Source: Malania oleifera
Taxonomy: Eukaryota; Streptophyta; Magnoliopsida; Santalales; Ximeniaceae
Reading direction: 5' to 3'
Length of the DNA: 64,000 nucleotides
Assembly: GCF_029873635.1 (NCBI RefSeq)
Contig: NC_080420.1
Location: forward strand, 124,962,958 to 125,026,957
Made by a program: the position numbers and the translations under genes. Numbering within the stretch: the stretch's first letter is position 1; each line of letters opens with the position of its first letter. The notes below the pieces were generated by a model, which worked only from the letters and a program-made list of their open reading frames with translations, made no database searches and was not told where the DNA came from. Shown here one piece after another: positions 11,401 to 23,420 of this stretch.

Positions 11401-12920
11401 TAGCATCATATCAGACGAGATCTGGAAAGCCTTGGCATAGAGTTGGTGGCCGGAGATCATCAGGCTTTCATTGCTAGCTTGGTGATCCAGCCAACTTTGT
11501 TTAAGCGTATTAAAGCCGTGCAGGCTAGTGATGCGAAGTTAGTTTAGACTGTGGGGAAAGTGCAGTAGGGGTTGGCTACGGATTTTAACATCTATAAGGG
11601 GGGGTGTTGAGGTTTAGAACCAAGCTGTGTGTTCCAAACGATGACGAGATCAGATGGACGATTCTGGAGGAAATGCATCGTTCTTTATACACGGTACATC
11701 CTGGTAGCACGAAAATGTACCGGGATTTGCGCGGGACCTTCTAGTGGAGTGGTATGAAAAGGGAGATTGCTTAGTTCATGGAGTAGTGTCTAACGTCTCA
11801 GTAGGTGAAAGTTGAACATCAGAGGCCAGAAGGGCCGTTATAGCCCTTAGTTATTCCGTAATGGAAATTGGAGCATATTTCCATGGACTTTGTGACCAGA
11901 TTGTCACCAGCACTTCATGGTCAGAATGTCATTTGGGTAATCGTGGACAAGTTGACGAAATTCGCTCACTTTATGTCAATGAAGGTTAGCTACCCTTTGA
12001 GTAAGCTAGTAGACTTGTACGTGCATGAGATAGTTAGAATGCACAGGGTACTAGTGTCCATTATGTCAGATCGAGACTCGAGGTTTACCTCTCATTTCTG
12101 GAAGAGCTTATAGGAAACACTAAGGACGAAGCTTACTTTCAGTACAACGTTCCACCCCCAAACTGATGGACAATCGAAGAGAATAATACAAATCTTGGAG
12201 GATATGTTACGGGCTTGCATGTTAGACTTCGTTGGAAGTTGGATGTAGTTTCTACCATTAGTAGAGTTTGCCTATAACCATAGCTTCCAGGCTAGTATCA
12301 GGATGGCACCGTTCGAGGCTCTATATGGTCGGAGGTGTCGGTCTCCTCTGTATTGGGATGAGGTTTGTGAACGTCAAGTGTTAGGACCTGAACTCGTGCA
12401 GCAGACGTCTGAGAAGGTGGGTTTGATTCGGGATAGGATTAAATTAGCTCAGAGTCGGCAGAAGAGTTACATAGATAATCACCGCCGTGAGTTGGAGTTT
12501 GAGGTGGGGGGTAAGATATTCCTGAGGATCGCTCCGACTAAAGAGGTGATGAGATTCAGGAAGAAGGGAAAGCTGAGCCTGAGGTATATCAGACCATTCA
12601 AAGTTCTTCAGCGAGTGGGTCCAATAGCCTATAGGATTGCACTACCCCCAGCGCTCTCGAGAATCCATGACGTATTTCACGTATCCATGTTGAGGAGGTA
12701 TGTGCCTAATCCGTCGCATGTTGTTAGTTACGAGAACTTAGAAGTTGGGGATGCTTTAGCGTATGAGGAGGTACCCATCCAGGTTATGGACCATAAAGTT
12801 CAAAAGCTACATACCAAGGACATACCATTAGTGAAAATATTGTGGCGGAATCACGAGGTTGAGGAAGCTTCTTAGGAATTGGAAGAGGAGATACGCCGAA
12901 AGTATCGACAATTGTTCTGA
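11401..12920 (+). pseudogene. Tekay-type integrase with chromoviral C-terminus
   Basis: The zinc-binding N-part (11640-11840) is badly degraded. The core follows: ISMDFVTRL...[15 protein letters not shown] (11880-11970, first Asp), [12 protein letters not shown] (second Asp), HPQTDGQSKR (Glu replaced or shifted region), and the C-part MAPFEALYGRRCRSPLYW (12303). HDVFHVSMLRRYVPN at about 12667 and the following segment correspond to the GPY/F and C-terminal region of chromoviruses. The 190-codon frame 12303-12875 is the longest intact coding piece of the element. Confidence 0.88.
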
Positions 12921-13181
12921 GTTGTGGTTTTGATAGTAGAATCAATGAGTATGTGTGTATTACTCTACTATTGTGTTGTGATAAGTGGTTAATCTCTGGG
13001 AGTGTGTGTTATTGTGAACTCCCGAGACGATTTATGTATGTAACCACAGTATTCCTCTGCCATAAGCAAAGGCATGTATGTATTGTGGCCGCCGGCTCTT
13101 CCTAAAGTTGAGTGTGCATATTAGGTTATGTGGGTGAGTTAGTAAATGAGGGATTACAAATATCGAGGATGAAATTTTTAT

Positions 13182-13193
13182 AAGGAGAGGAGG
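13182..13193 (+). other. Polypurine tract
   Basis: AAGGAGAGGAGG directly precedes the 3' LTR and would prime plus-strand synthesis. Confidence 0.85.
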
Positions 13194-13194
13194 T

Positions 13195-15077
13195 TGTAAG
13201 AACCCGATCCGTGAGAGATGGAATAAATAAATAAGAAAAGGGTAAAATGGTAAATTGAGCAGGCTTCATCGACGAAGCCAGAGTTTCATCGATGAAGGCC
13301 CTTCTATTGTTCGATGAAGAAATGCAGAGGCTCATCGATAAAGAGAAGCCAAGGGTTTTGGGAAATCCAAAAATTTCAAGCTCATCAACGAGGCCACTGC
13401 TACGTCGACAAACTCCCTTTGTTGACTCGTTGACGAAGATGCCACCTCATCGACGAGGTTGGTCGATTCAAAGGCTCTATAAATATTTCATTTCATTGCT
13501 TTTTGGCTAAGAAAGTCAAAACTCTCTCTCTCTCTCTCTAGAACCAGCGGGAACACTCTCTCTCTCTAGATTTCTTCGTCGTTCGTTGTTAGAATCGACG
13601 ATCTAACGTTACTATGGGGATCAGGGAAGGATTCTCTTCAAGATTTACGGAACGAATCTTCGTTTTGAGGATTTTCAGGTTTTGACCCAAAATCGAGGTA
13701 AGGCTCGGTTTTCATTTTTGTTTTAAGTAGATCTGTGGAGAAGGGACTTGTAAGTATGCATTGTACTGTGATTTATAGGTTTTGGAAACTCAGTTCGCTG
13801 TTTAAGAGCCGTAGAGTTCGGGTTTTGATTTTTGGGTTAAGGTAAGGGGTTGCTGTTTATATCAGTTATTTTTGAAATCGAAATCGCTAAAACTATTGTT
13901 TATGATTATATGAACAATTTGGCTACCTATTTGGGAAAATCTGATGGGTAAAATAACGGGGTTTTCGAGTTATAGTTTTTGGGAAAAGGTGGGGTTAGGG
14001 TTGCATCCCTGGTTTTGTAGGAAAACATTATATATATATATATATTGTGAGTATATTGTATGGGGATGGCCGCACCTTGACTTGTTTTTAAACTATATTC
14101 TTGAAATCATAATTTACGTATTTAGCAAGTGTGGAATGAACTATTTTATTGAAAATGTTCCAAGTTTGTGAAAGGCCGAACTGGTTGTGTACCGTAGGCT
14201 ATGATATGTTGAAATGAGTTATAGGGACGTGAGTTCCCAAAATGTTCCAGGTTTTGTGAAAATGTCGAGTCGAAATAAGGTTGAACGTTGATGATAGTCG
14301 AAGCGTGTCGGCTTATCCTGGAAGGCTTAGATGTGGAGACGAGCCGGTATAATATCGTAGGCAAAAGGTGTGAAATATCACTTTCTATACCGGTTGATTA
14401 CCGAAGGATGTGGATTCACCAGATATCGTACTGACAACCCATGGGAGCTTGGGGCTGCGTTATATGTCGGGGACGCCATGTAATGCAGACCGGCTTCATG
14501 CCAAAGAGTGTGACAACACTGGATATGAATCATGTGTTTGTGAGATATACTGGAACTATATTGTGATTATACTGTAACTGCATTGAGAAAAAAATGGAAT
14601 TGTATTATGTTTTATTTTAAAATAACACTCATATGCCACACACTGATATAACCTGATTCTTCCTTACTGAAAGGTGTTTCACCCCTATCGTACGTACATG
14701 TTTTCAGGTCCCTCGAGTAGCCGGAACTAGCGTCCTAGCATTGGGATCGTGGTTGTCGGTCTGGTTGCGTTTAGTACTAGCGTAAGTACTGGATTAAGGC
14801 TCGGTTGTCGTGCTGGGTTTTGTAGACACCCGGGGCTTTGTTTTGTATTATGGGACCAGGATGTTGGGTAGTATAGATTCTGGTATGGTATGGCATGTTA
14901 TTATAGTTTGACTATTTTCCGTTGCGTAACTGTGTTGGTAAATGTGATTAGGGTGTACGGGAACCCCACGGGGTCAAACCCTTTCATTGTATAGTATCAT
15001 GTGTGTTTGAATAATACAGGAACATGTTAGGTTACTAAATCGCCCCTGGGGCCCATTCTCGGGTTATGGGTGTGACA
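13195..15077 (+). repeat. 3' LTR of Tekay-type element
   Basis: Begins TGTAAGAACCC and ends GTGTGACA, with canonical TG...CA. Includes a (TA)n stretch near 14033-14046 absent from the 5' LTR, where a short tatata run is found. Confidence 0.9.
13262..13465. repeat. TCGTCGACGA palindrome cluster, 3' LTR copy
   Basis: Same cluster as 6355-6551. Several palindromes are decayed at CpG (TCATCGACGA, TCGTTGACGA, TCATCAACGA). Confidence 0.8.
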
Positions 15078-16007
15078 CGACTTTATCATAATCCAAGCAT
15101 TAAAGGTTCATAAAAGTAAAAGCATGATATTGAAATCAAAGCAAGTAAAGTGCAAGGTATTTAAATGAAAGCATGTAAAGGAAAGCTAGTAAAAGATGGC
15201 TTCAATTGCAAACTTAATAGTCTATCACTAACAATCAAGCATACAATTGAGAACCAATATGGGAATTTAAATCAAAAGCATGTAAATCTAATCTACTGTG
15301 GCTTTCAATGACATTTTAGGTTTGCACTAACCCAAAAGAGGCCAAAAAGGAACCCTAAGAACATATTTGAAGCTAATATTTATACCCATTAGGGTTTACA
15401 AGATTTGAATTTCAAAATAGGAAAGTTTGCACCAAATTACGCGCAGAAGATTGTCGTTGTCGACCAAGTCGCACCCATCCTTTCCCCTAGTCGTGTCCTG
15501 GTCGAGGCTTGCGAGAAATCAAGAATTCAAACTTCAACATCTTCGACCTAGTCGCGCCACAAAATCTAGCTGGCTGAGACTTATAGGATCTTAATTTCAG
15601 TTCGGCTTCAAGAACTTGACTTGGTTGCCCCTGAGGGTCACTTGATCGATCACTTGGTCAAACCTTGCTGCATTTCTTCTTCAATCTGAACCTTGGAGTC
15701 TGCAGCTTATAACCTGGTCGCCCCTTGTATTGATGATCGCACTTCATGGTTGAACAGAGTCTTCTTCTCTTTTGATGTGTGTCGAAGCTCTAGGGGCTTG
15801 GCTGAGAAACTACTTTAAGCCTTAAGCTTTCCAATTACTCCGTTGGCTTCTTGTAATGCTTAACTCCTCGGTTTAACTTGTTTTTCCTGAAACACGAACA
15901 AACCTTGCATAACTCTGAACTATGCTAACAAAAGGTATATACAAGATAAAAGAAGACAAAACAAAGGTAAATGGGGACCTAAAATAGTGCATTTTAGGGT
16001 CTCATCA
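15078..16007 (-). repeat. Athila-like LTR, U3-side part
   Basis: On the minus strand it starts TGATGAGACCCTAAAATGC at 16007. GTCGCACC/GTCGCGCC motifs cluster at about 15455-15760. Confidence 0.65.
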
Positions 16008-16204
16008 ATGATCCAGTGTAGGCTGCAGTGCATGTTATACCTACATATATTTGTCCCTCTAGCACCCTAAGACTTCTACTTTGCAATCGCAGTGGTCATA
16101 TACCCTAATGCAGACATTTCATGATCCATTTAGGGCACCAAGTAGTACACTTTATGTACCAACCCAAAAATCCATGCCGTTTTTTTTTACTGTAAAATCT
16201 TATT

Positions 16205-16300
16205 ACTCTGATACCTCTGATAAAAACCACTATAACATCCTATGCAGCGGAAAACATAAAATCTTAAAACCATAATTACAATACCAGAACTCAGTATTTT

Positions 16301-16338
<38 letters not shown>

Positions 16339-17390
16339 CCCTTCAGTATTTTCCACTAGAACATTTAGGATCTACACAAAAATGTATCTCCTAGCCAACA
16401 CTTACCCTACAAACAGGGTAGTTTAAACGACCTCTCTATCACCGAGCCTGATCTGCTCGTCTAACTGGATCACCTGAAATATTTTAAATGACTAGATGAG
16501 ACAACTCTCCGTAAGACGAAATATTCTATTACCAGTGTGTGGCAACTGAGTTTACATGAATAATATACTGATAAATAACTGAAACTAAGATACCATGTAA
16601 ACTAATACACAGTATAACTCACACCTATGTGGCTTAAAATACAACTGATTCTAAACTTTCTATTTGATCATACTTTAGTAATTATAAATATATATCTGCT
16701 ATTTTTCTGTAAATCTATATATATATATAACTATGAAAATTTCCCTAGATGGTTGTATGTCATGATTTAACCCGTCATGACAGGGTTGTGCGGCCCGTAG
16801 GTGGGACTTAACACTGATTGGCCTACTAGGATAAGTCAACTGAAACCTCTGTCATCAGACCGGCCGCCTCAACCCATACTACTGGGGAGCCTGCAATCTC
16901 TCCCAAGGCACGGTCGACTACTCATATAATCCACACATTATCTTAGATATGTGGTTGCATTCTGATCTGAATAGCTACGATACCGTGCTCTGAAATCTGA
17001 ACTGTCCCATCAGGGTATGATAATATATTATACTGTTTAATATATCTATTGGCGTTTTGAGCCATTTCCAACAATATCTTACTGTTTTACCATGATTCTG
17101 TTCAACTGTAATAACCATGATTCTGTGAAACTATGTTAACCATAACGTTGTAATAAACTAATCTGTATAAACTGAAATATCTTCATGTTATGGTTCTGTA
17201 ATATCTATACATCATGGTTCTATAATCTATATATCATGGTATAATGAAAACTGTATATTTGAATAAATTGAAATATCTAAATAACTGAAATATCTGAATG
17301 TTATGGTTCTGAAGTCTGTATATCATGGTATTCTGAAAATGCTATAAAATATATATTACGGTCATGCTTTGAAGAATTTGACTTCTTATT
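16205..17390 (-). mobile_element. Tekay-type 5' LTR fragment with PBS, minus strand
   Basis: On the minus strand the LTR ends TATCA at 16218 and is followed by GGTATCAGAGT (16215-16205), a tRNA-Met type PBS. 16008-16204 may be its leader; I see no gag. The LTR carries two blocks also found in the other Tekay-type LTRs: gatgagacaactctccgtaa...cagtgtgtggc at 16495-16547 and gggttgtgcggcccgtaggtgggac at 16783-16806. The start of the LTR near 17390 is not resolved. Confidence 0.65.
16299..16334. repeat. (TA)n microsatellite
   Basis: About 16 TA units inside the LTR fragment. Confidence 0.9.
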
Positions 17391-17805
17391 CATTTTTTTT
17401 AATTGCAACAAATATTTACTAGCTATATAATTGGGCAAATAGATAGATTGCCAACCACATGATATGAATAATCAATAAACTTAAAAACCAAACTCTTGCA
17501 GCATGGTTCAATCATCCCTATGCTTCCAAGGTTACAAGTGATCACTCTGAAAAAAATTCTAAAAGTGTGTTTTATTGATCATTGACGGTTTCTTCTCCAT
17601 ATGGAAGTCTTGAATATATAAAATTTAATGTGAAATACAAACCAACTTTTGAAATTTGGTTAATTGATGTGGACCTTTGTATGAAAAAGATAACCCCCTT
17701 TTAACTATCATTAAATACTATTATATATATTTCTCAAATCGTGGGGATAAAGTGAAATTTTTTTACACAAAGTCAATGAAGCGTCCACTAAAATTTGTAT
17801 GCAAT
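17391..17805. other. Unassigned AT-rich stretch
   Basis: No ORF, LTR border or known repeat recognised between the Tekay-type fragment and the duplicated unit. Confidence 0.5.
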
Positions 17806-18713
17806 AGTTCTCACAATTATTCATAGAAATTTAAACAAACTTTTGAAAACTTAGTTTAATTGTTTAACATAAATTTTGCATGAAGTGAAGCTTTAGCTAT
17901 GGAAAATTATGAGTAGTCCATTTAGTTTTTATAAACTGACTTTCTAAAAGTGCTTATAGCTTGCATAAATTTTACATTCGACTTTGCGAAAGCCAAAGGA
18001 ATAAGTTAAAAATAAATTCCCAAACATGGGCTAGGAGAGAGCATCCATTACAATAATATCTTATAACTATGGTTGTGTGATTTGACGTATCTTTCATAAC
18101 TTAGGAATAAAAGATCTATCTTTTTCATAGGGAAACTAGTGAGAAAGATAAAGAAGAATGATGTAATAACCTTCGAATCTTTGTGCAATCAACGATGAAT
18201 TATGTCACCTTAGTAAGCTAGCTTTGGTTGCCTAAGTTAGACGTCAACCAATCATGACAAGAATGAACTTCTTTGTAATGTATAATAGACCAAAATATAC
18301 TTTTGGAAAGTTGATTTTTTGTTAGGTTCGTTCGTTGCACACATGCAACGTAAAACTGTCTTTTGGATAGTTGGTTTTTACTTTACGAAAGTCATTACAA
18401 AAACTAAAAATAGATTTTCAATATGGGTGATATTGAGAGAGCATCCATTACAATAATATATTCTAACTACGACTGTGTGATTTGACATTTTCCTAACTTA
18501 GTAATAAAGGATCCATTTTTTTTCATAGGGAAATTAGTGAGAAAGAAAACAAAGAATAAAGCAATAATCTTCAAATTATCATACAATCAACGAAGAAATC
18601 CTTCACCTTAGTAAGCTTACTTTGGTTGTCTTGGTAAGACGTCGATTAATCCTCACAAGAATGAACTTCTTTATACTGTAAAATAGAAGAACCACCAAAA
18701 CATACTTTTTGAA

Positions 18714-19224
18714 ATGCCTTCTATGTTCCCAACGGTTATATTTTTCTAAAAGGTTATATATACCCTTTCATTTGGAGGAATTAGCAAGTAATTAACACTT
18801 TGATTAGTCAAAAAAACCTCTGAAATTTCTTGAGTTATTTTATTCTCTCTTCCATTCAAGCTTACAAATTCCCACTTTTACACATTCCTCTTGCAAAAAT
18901 TACTTTGGTAAGAGTATCTTGAGATCATCCATACTATTGGTATAAGCTTACACTTTCATTTCATATTCCTTGATTGATATTGATTTTCATTGAGAGTAAG
19001 CTTGAGTTTTCCCTTGTGATTTTTTTCATAAGTTTTTTTTAAAAAACACTCTAGGGCTTGTGCATCTTTGCATTATTATTGCAAAGATTCAAGAGCTTGT
19101 ATTGTAAATTGAAAAATAATTTTTATACAAGCTAGAGACTCAAATATCTCTTATGCTTAATACTTGAAAAATTATTTTTGAGATATCTAATTATGTTCTT
19201 TAAATCTTTGAAACCATATTTGTG

Positions 19225-19264
<40 letters not shown>

Positions 19265-19894
19265 TCAAAGAATCTCTCATTACTCCTCTCACATATTACT
19301 TGTTATATTGATATTATCTTAAGAGTTGTTATATTATACTTCATTCAGCTTATAATTCCTATCATATTGAAGTGCATTGATTATATTGATACAAATTTAC
19401 TTATTGGAGAAGCATTGATATTGTACACAAAAACTTATATTGTTTATCTGTTGTATTCCAAGTGTGGCCTGAGGGGATGTTGATCTAGCCCGTAAGGATT
19501 GATTGTAAAGGTTGGGGTTAGCCCTGTTAATTTGACCTAGGGTTTCCCTTGCCCAGTAAGGAAAGGGTATTGTATTTGGTGTCGTTCCACCCGAAAGTGA
19601 GCTTTAGTGGAATCCTTGGGCTTGCGAGCTAGAGGCAAGGACGTAGGCACATTTGTCGAACCTCGATAATATATTTGATGTCATCTTTACTTTATCTGCT
19701 CTACTATATTGTGCTTGCTTATTTAAATTTATCTAGAGCAAACTAATTGCAGTTGCATCTATCTATTTATTTCATACATGCTCTAAATTGACTCTAGGTT
19801 TGTGAAATACTATTGCTGGTTAGTTGACCTAGGAAGAAAATTTTTAAATATCCAATTCACCCCCTCCCCTGTTGGGATTACACTAAAGTCAACA
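18714..19894 (+). mobile_element. SIRE-like LTR, 5'-truncated
   Basis: Starts close to a TATA-like run (ggttatatataccc near 18750), has the R/U5 block (aggcaaggacgtaggc near 19632), the C-tract (ccaattcaccccctcccc near 19850) and a TCAACA end at 19894. The upstream U3 is missing, and flanking sequence was lost with it. Confidence 0.7.
19227..19261. repeat. (TA)n microsatellite
   Basis: About 17 TA units inside the SIRE-like LTR. Confidence 0.9.
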
Positions 19895-20669
19895 CGTTGT
19901 AAGAACTGACTTTCCATAAATAAGGTTCACTTTAACACAAATTTGTAAATAATTCTCCTACGATGATACAATTATATTTTTTATTTAAATATTAATATTT
20001 TTGTAAAAAAAAAGACTCAATCTTATCACTTAGGTGCTATTTGGTATTACTATAAAAATTCGAAAAACGAAAACTAAAAATTAGAAATAAAAAATAAATG
20101 CTAGAACCAAGCAACCTCTTTGGTTAACAATTATAAAACTAATACAAATTAAAAACTTAATTAAACATACTATTTTTCATCTTTAAATCAAATAATATTA
20201 TAGAAATATCATTAAAATAATAAAATTACAAATAATACACATTGAAAAATTTACTATAATAAAAATAAAACTTATTATAATTATTTTATTTATTTATTCT
20301 ACTTTCAAATTTCACTTTACAATAAAAATTTTATTGGACATGATAATTGAAAAAAAAATGAAAATATTTTGTCATTGACTTTATTACTATTTTTGATATT
20401 TATGTATTTTTTTTAATTATATTTAAATTCATATGATGACTTAATTTTGACTTTAATTTAAAAGTGTATAAAATGAATAATTTAATTTAAAAACTATTTA
20501 TGGATATTAAAATTTTTAGCTAAAATTATAATTTTTAATTTTTTGACAAATAACTAAAAATTGGCAACAGAAATGAAAAACTACAAGATAAATAAACATT
20601 TTTTTATAATTTAATTTTTACTATAAAAAATAAAAATACAAAATAGAGAACCACAACTATACCTTGAGT

Positions 20670-21092
20670 TGTTATAAAAGATGTAAGAAAATAAATATAA
20701 AATTAAATAAGACGAGACATAAATTTACGTGGTTCGGCTATGCCTACTCTACGGGCAGATGGGATCAAAAACTTCACTATCACAGGCGGAATTATAAGAT
20801 GATTTGGAATCGATCTAGTACTAAATATCGGAACAAGCCTTGTATAATATATATCTCTTCTCTTTTATCTACTCCACTTTTCTTCCTTACATTGGCTATG
20901 TGGGAGGAGGTTTTTATAGTCTTCACAAGTTAGCTCATCCTGACTTTATTAGTGCAAACATATAAGGTAGGTTCACATGGGAATATAATTAGTGCAGACA
21001 TATGGGGCAGGTTCATGGGGACATGAATTAGTGTCGATATATAGGACAGCTTCACAGTTAACATAGGGGACATCCACCTATATTTCATAACA
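20670..21092 (-). repeat. 3' LTR of Tork-like element (423 bp)
   Basis: TGTTAT...ATAACA ends. The first ~77 bp match 25204-25280. Contains about three copies of a ~40-bp repeat (attagtgca-ga-catat-gg-aggttcac) at 20948-21060. Confidence 0.88.
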
Positions 21093-21329
21093 CTCTCCCT
21101 TGGATGTCACCCATATATTAACTCCTTTTGTTAAGATCTTTAAGATGTCTCATTCCGATGAGATGAATCAATTTCTTAAATGTTGTAGTAGACAAAGTTT
21201 TGGTGAACAAATCTGCTCGATTATCACTTGATCAGATTTGTTGAATATCTATATCACCATTATTCTAGAGTTCATGTGTATAGAAGAATTTTGGAGAGAT
21301 ATGCTTTGTTCGGTCACCCTTTATGTATC

Positions 21330-22560
21330 CTCCTCTTAGTTAAGTTATACATGTAGCATTGTCTTCATATAAAACTATTGGAATACCCTTGATTGATTGA
21401 AGACCACATTTGCTTGGATATGAGAAATTATTGATCACGTATTCTCTACTAGCCTCATGGATAGCTAGTATTTCAAAATGATTGGAGGATATTGCTGTAA
21501 TCATTTGCTTTACTCTCAAATAGCATTGAATGTGTTTAATTTCATTCCAGTGTCGCCAAGTAGGAGCAGAGTTATATCTTGCTAGTAAATTTACAACAAA
21601 TGCAATGTTGGGTCTTGTACAATTTGTCGGATACATCAAAGAGCCAACAACACTTAAATATGATACTTTAGGACCAAGTAATTCCTCCTCCTCATCATGA
21701 GGCTTAAATATGGTACTTTAGGACTAAGTAATTCCTCCCCCTCATCATGAGATCAAAATTGATCTTTCTTAACAAAACCACACCGTCATTGGAGATCCCA
21801 AAGGATGAATTTTATCTATATAAATTGCCTCAATACCTTTTCGGTGTATTTAGATTGATGAACAAGAATTTCACCATTTACATGTTCAATCTATAGGCCA
21901 AGACAATATTGGGTCTTTCCCAAATCTTTCATATCAAATTCCACCATTAGTAATTTAGTGAGCTCTTTAGGAGTTCCAACTACTTTCAAATTATCAACAT
22001 AAACAATAACTATAGCAAATTTGGATTCTAATAAAAACACATGGACAAATTGGATCTTTTATAAATCCTTTTTTCACAAGGTACTTAATCGATTGTACCA
22101 CATGCGTCCAGATTGCTTTAATCCATATAAGGAACGTTGGAGTTTAATTGAACATAAATTTCTGGATTTTGCTTCAGGCAATTCAAATCCTTAAGGGACT
22201 GTTCATATAAATTTCACTATCCAACAATCAATGTTGTTTCTAAGTCCATATGACGCATGCTTAGTCATTCAGTGACTACTAGCCCAATTAGGAATCTGAA
22301 AGTGATTACATCCATTACGAGAGAATATGTCTCCTCATAATCAATTTCGAGTTTTGCGAGAAACCTTGTGCCACAAGCCTTGCTTTATATCGAGTAATTT
22401 CATTAAATACCTATTTGTATCCAACGGGCTGGACATCTTCTGGTGTTAGGACTATAGGTCCAAAAACTTCTCTTTTTGATAGAGAGTTTAATTATGATGT
22501 GATAGCTTCTTTCCATTTTGGCCAATCACTTATATATCGACATTCATTAACAGATTTAGG
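21330..22560 (-). pseudogene. Copia reverse transcriptase / RNase H
   Basis: Minus-strand pieces, N to C: AITSELNSL and YKWVFN region (22530-22350), SLYGLKQSGRMWYNRL (about 22130), VIVYVDNLKVVGT (about 22010-21980), MKDLGKTQYCLGLQIEH (about 21940), then PTNCTRPNIAFVVNLLARY (21635-21580) and VLYEDNATCI (about 21350, RNase H). The family YVDD box reads YVDN, a G-to-A type loss of the second catalytic Asp. Several frameshifts and stops. Confidence 0.85.
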
Positions 22561-22739
22561 TTCAGGATTCTCATTACTTCTAGTAATGTTATTATTTATG
22601 GTAATGTTATTAGCTACTGCATATGCAAATGTGTTGTTGACAACAACTTTATTTCTATCCCACATTTCTCCAGTGTAATGAATTAGGATCTCATTATTAT
22701 TTCCAGGTACCAGTCGCTTTTCAAGGGATGTCTCTTCAA

Positions 22740-23420
22740 GAGTTTTCTATTCAGAAGATTCCTCTTCATAAGGAGTTTTTTCTTTAAGAGATTCCTCTTC
22801 AGGAGGTTCCATAATAGGAATTTCATTTTCAAAAGAAATGAGTTTATGAGTTTCGAATGGATTATCCACCTCTATAACCTCTTCTGGAGTCTTTATAGAT
22901 TTCAATTTTCTCCTTCTGGGAGTTTTATCTTTTGCACCAACAAGTCTTCCACGTTTAACTTGCGGCTTAGGTGTATTAGCTGGTTGTTGTCCTTTAGGGA
23001 CACCAATACGTGTTGGAATATTTGCAGCAGGTATATGAGATTTTAATATAACCTTGGTATTTGCAAAATAATTTGGTAACTGATTTGCATTCCCTTGCAA
23101 ATGTATAATCTTTTTTAATTTCAAGTTCACTATAATTTGTGCAAGAATCTAAATGAGATAAACTCATGGCATTCTATGTGATTTCATATTGTGCTTCAGG
23201 CACTGATTTTGCTCCCCCTAATCTAGGGAATACTGCTTTATTAAAGTGACAATTAATTTCCTTTAAGAGCAAGCAATACACATGAAATCATTTGATAAAA
23301 TAATCTTGTTCTTTTAGTGGATGACCATGTGAATTTTCAATAATTATACGGATCATTACATCTCCAGGATGTCCAAGGCGATTACGCCAAAGTGTAAATA
23401 ACTTTGGGTCATTACACTTC
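22740..23420 (-). pseudogene. Copia gag-pre-integrase and integrase C-terminal linker
   Basis: RLGHPGDVMIRIIIENSHGH (23400-23340) is the GAG-pre-integrase motif. 23130-22747 encodes the basic/acidic linker (KSHIPAANIPTRIGVPKGQ, RGRLVGAKDKTPRRRK) typical between integrase and RT in Tork-like elements. The integrase catalytic core between the two is missing, so an internal deletion is inferred. Confidence 0.75.

Larger units (their letters stand above)
6288..15077 (+). mobile_element. Tekay/Del-type chromovirus, full length but inactive
   Basis: Order: LTR (6288-8167), PBS (8171-8182), gag, protease, RT, RNase H, integrase with a chromoviral C-terminus, polypurine tract (13182-13193), LTR (13195-15077). 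The LTRs are 1880 and 1883 bp and align throughout with many substitutions, indicating an old insertion. The 5' LTR has lost its terminal TG and CA (TA...TA). No convincing target duplication was found (CTATC left, CGACT right). RT motifs ([12 protein letters not shown]-type and [12 protein letters not shown]) place it in the Tekay lineage. The frame shifts near 9806, near 10915 and between 11400 and 11868, and carries many stops. Confidence 0.9.
1866..16007 (-). mobile_element. Athila-like Ty3/gypsy remnant, interrupted by a Tekay-type element
   Basis: Read right to left: LTR (16007 to 15078 plus 6287 to 5789), PBS (5783-5767), gag (5650-4443), protease region (4058-3020), non-coding spacer, and the start of a downstream ORF (2276-1866). 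The left end abuts a SIRE-like LTR. No RT, RNase H or integrase segment was found, although autonomous Athila elements carry them between protease and the downstream ORF, so pol has been largely deleted. The LTR terminus reads TGATGAG on the minus strand at 16007. The 6288-15077 insertion divides its LTR. Confidence 0.75.
17806..20669. repeat. Duplicated unclassified unit, copy 1
   Basis: Matches copy 2 (28621-42595, without its insertions) from 'ttgtatgcaa' to 'aaaatagagaac(c/a)ac'. Parts are 17806-18713 and 19895-20669. It contains two tandem ~400-bp subunits; the phrase gagagcatccattacaataata starts near 18037 and again near 18437. An AT-rich tail follows. A segment of about 248 bp present in copy 2 (35450-35627 plus 41766-41835) is replaced here by the SIRE-like LTR fragment. 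No ORF. Could be a non-autonomous DNA transposon or a segmental duplication; I found no terminal inverted repeats. Confidence 0.75.

Noticed and set aside
6283-15082. 5-bp target duplication for the Tekay-type element
   Set aside because: CTATC and CGACT do not match; probably decayed, or the ends were changed.
17806-20669. Terminal inverted repeats for the duplicated unit
   Set aside because: No convincing complementary ends at 17806/20669 or 28621/42595; the left end of copy 2 is a recombination junction.
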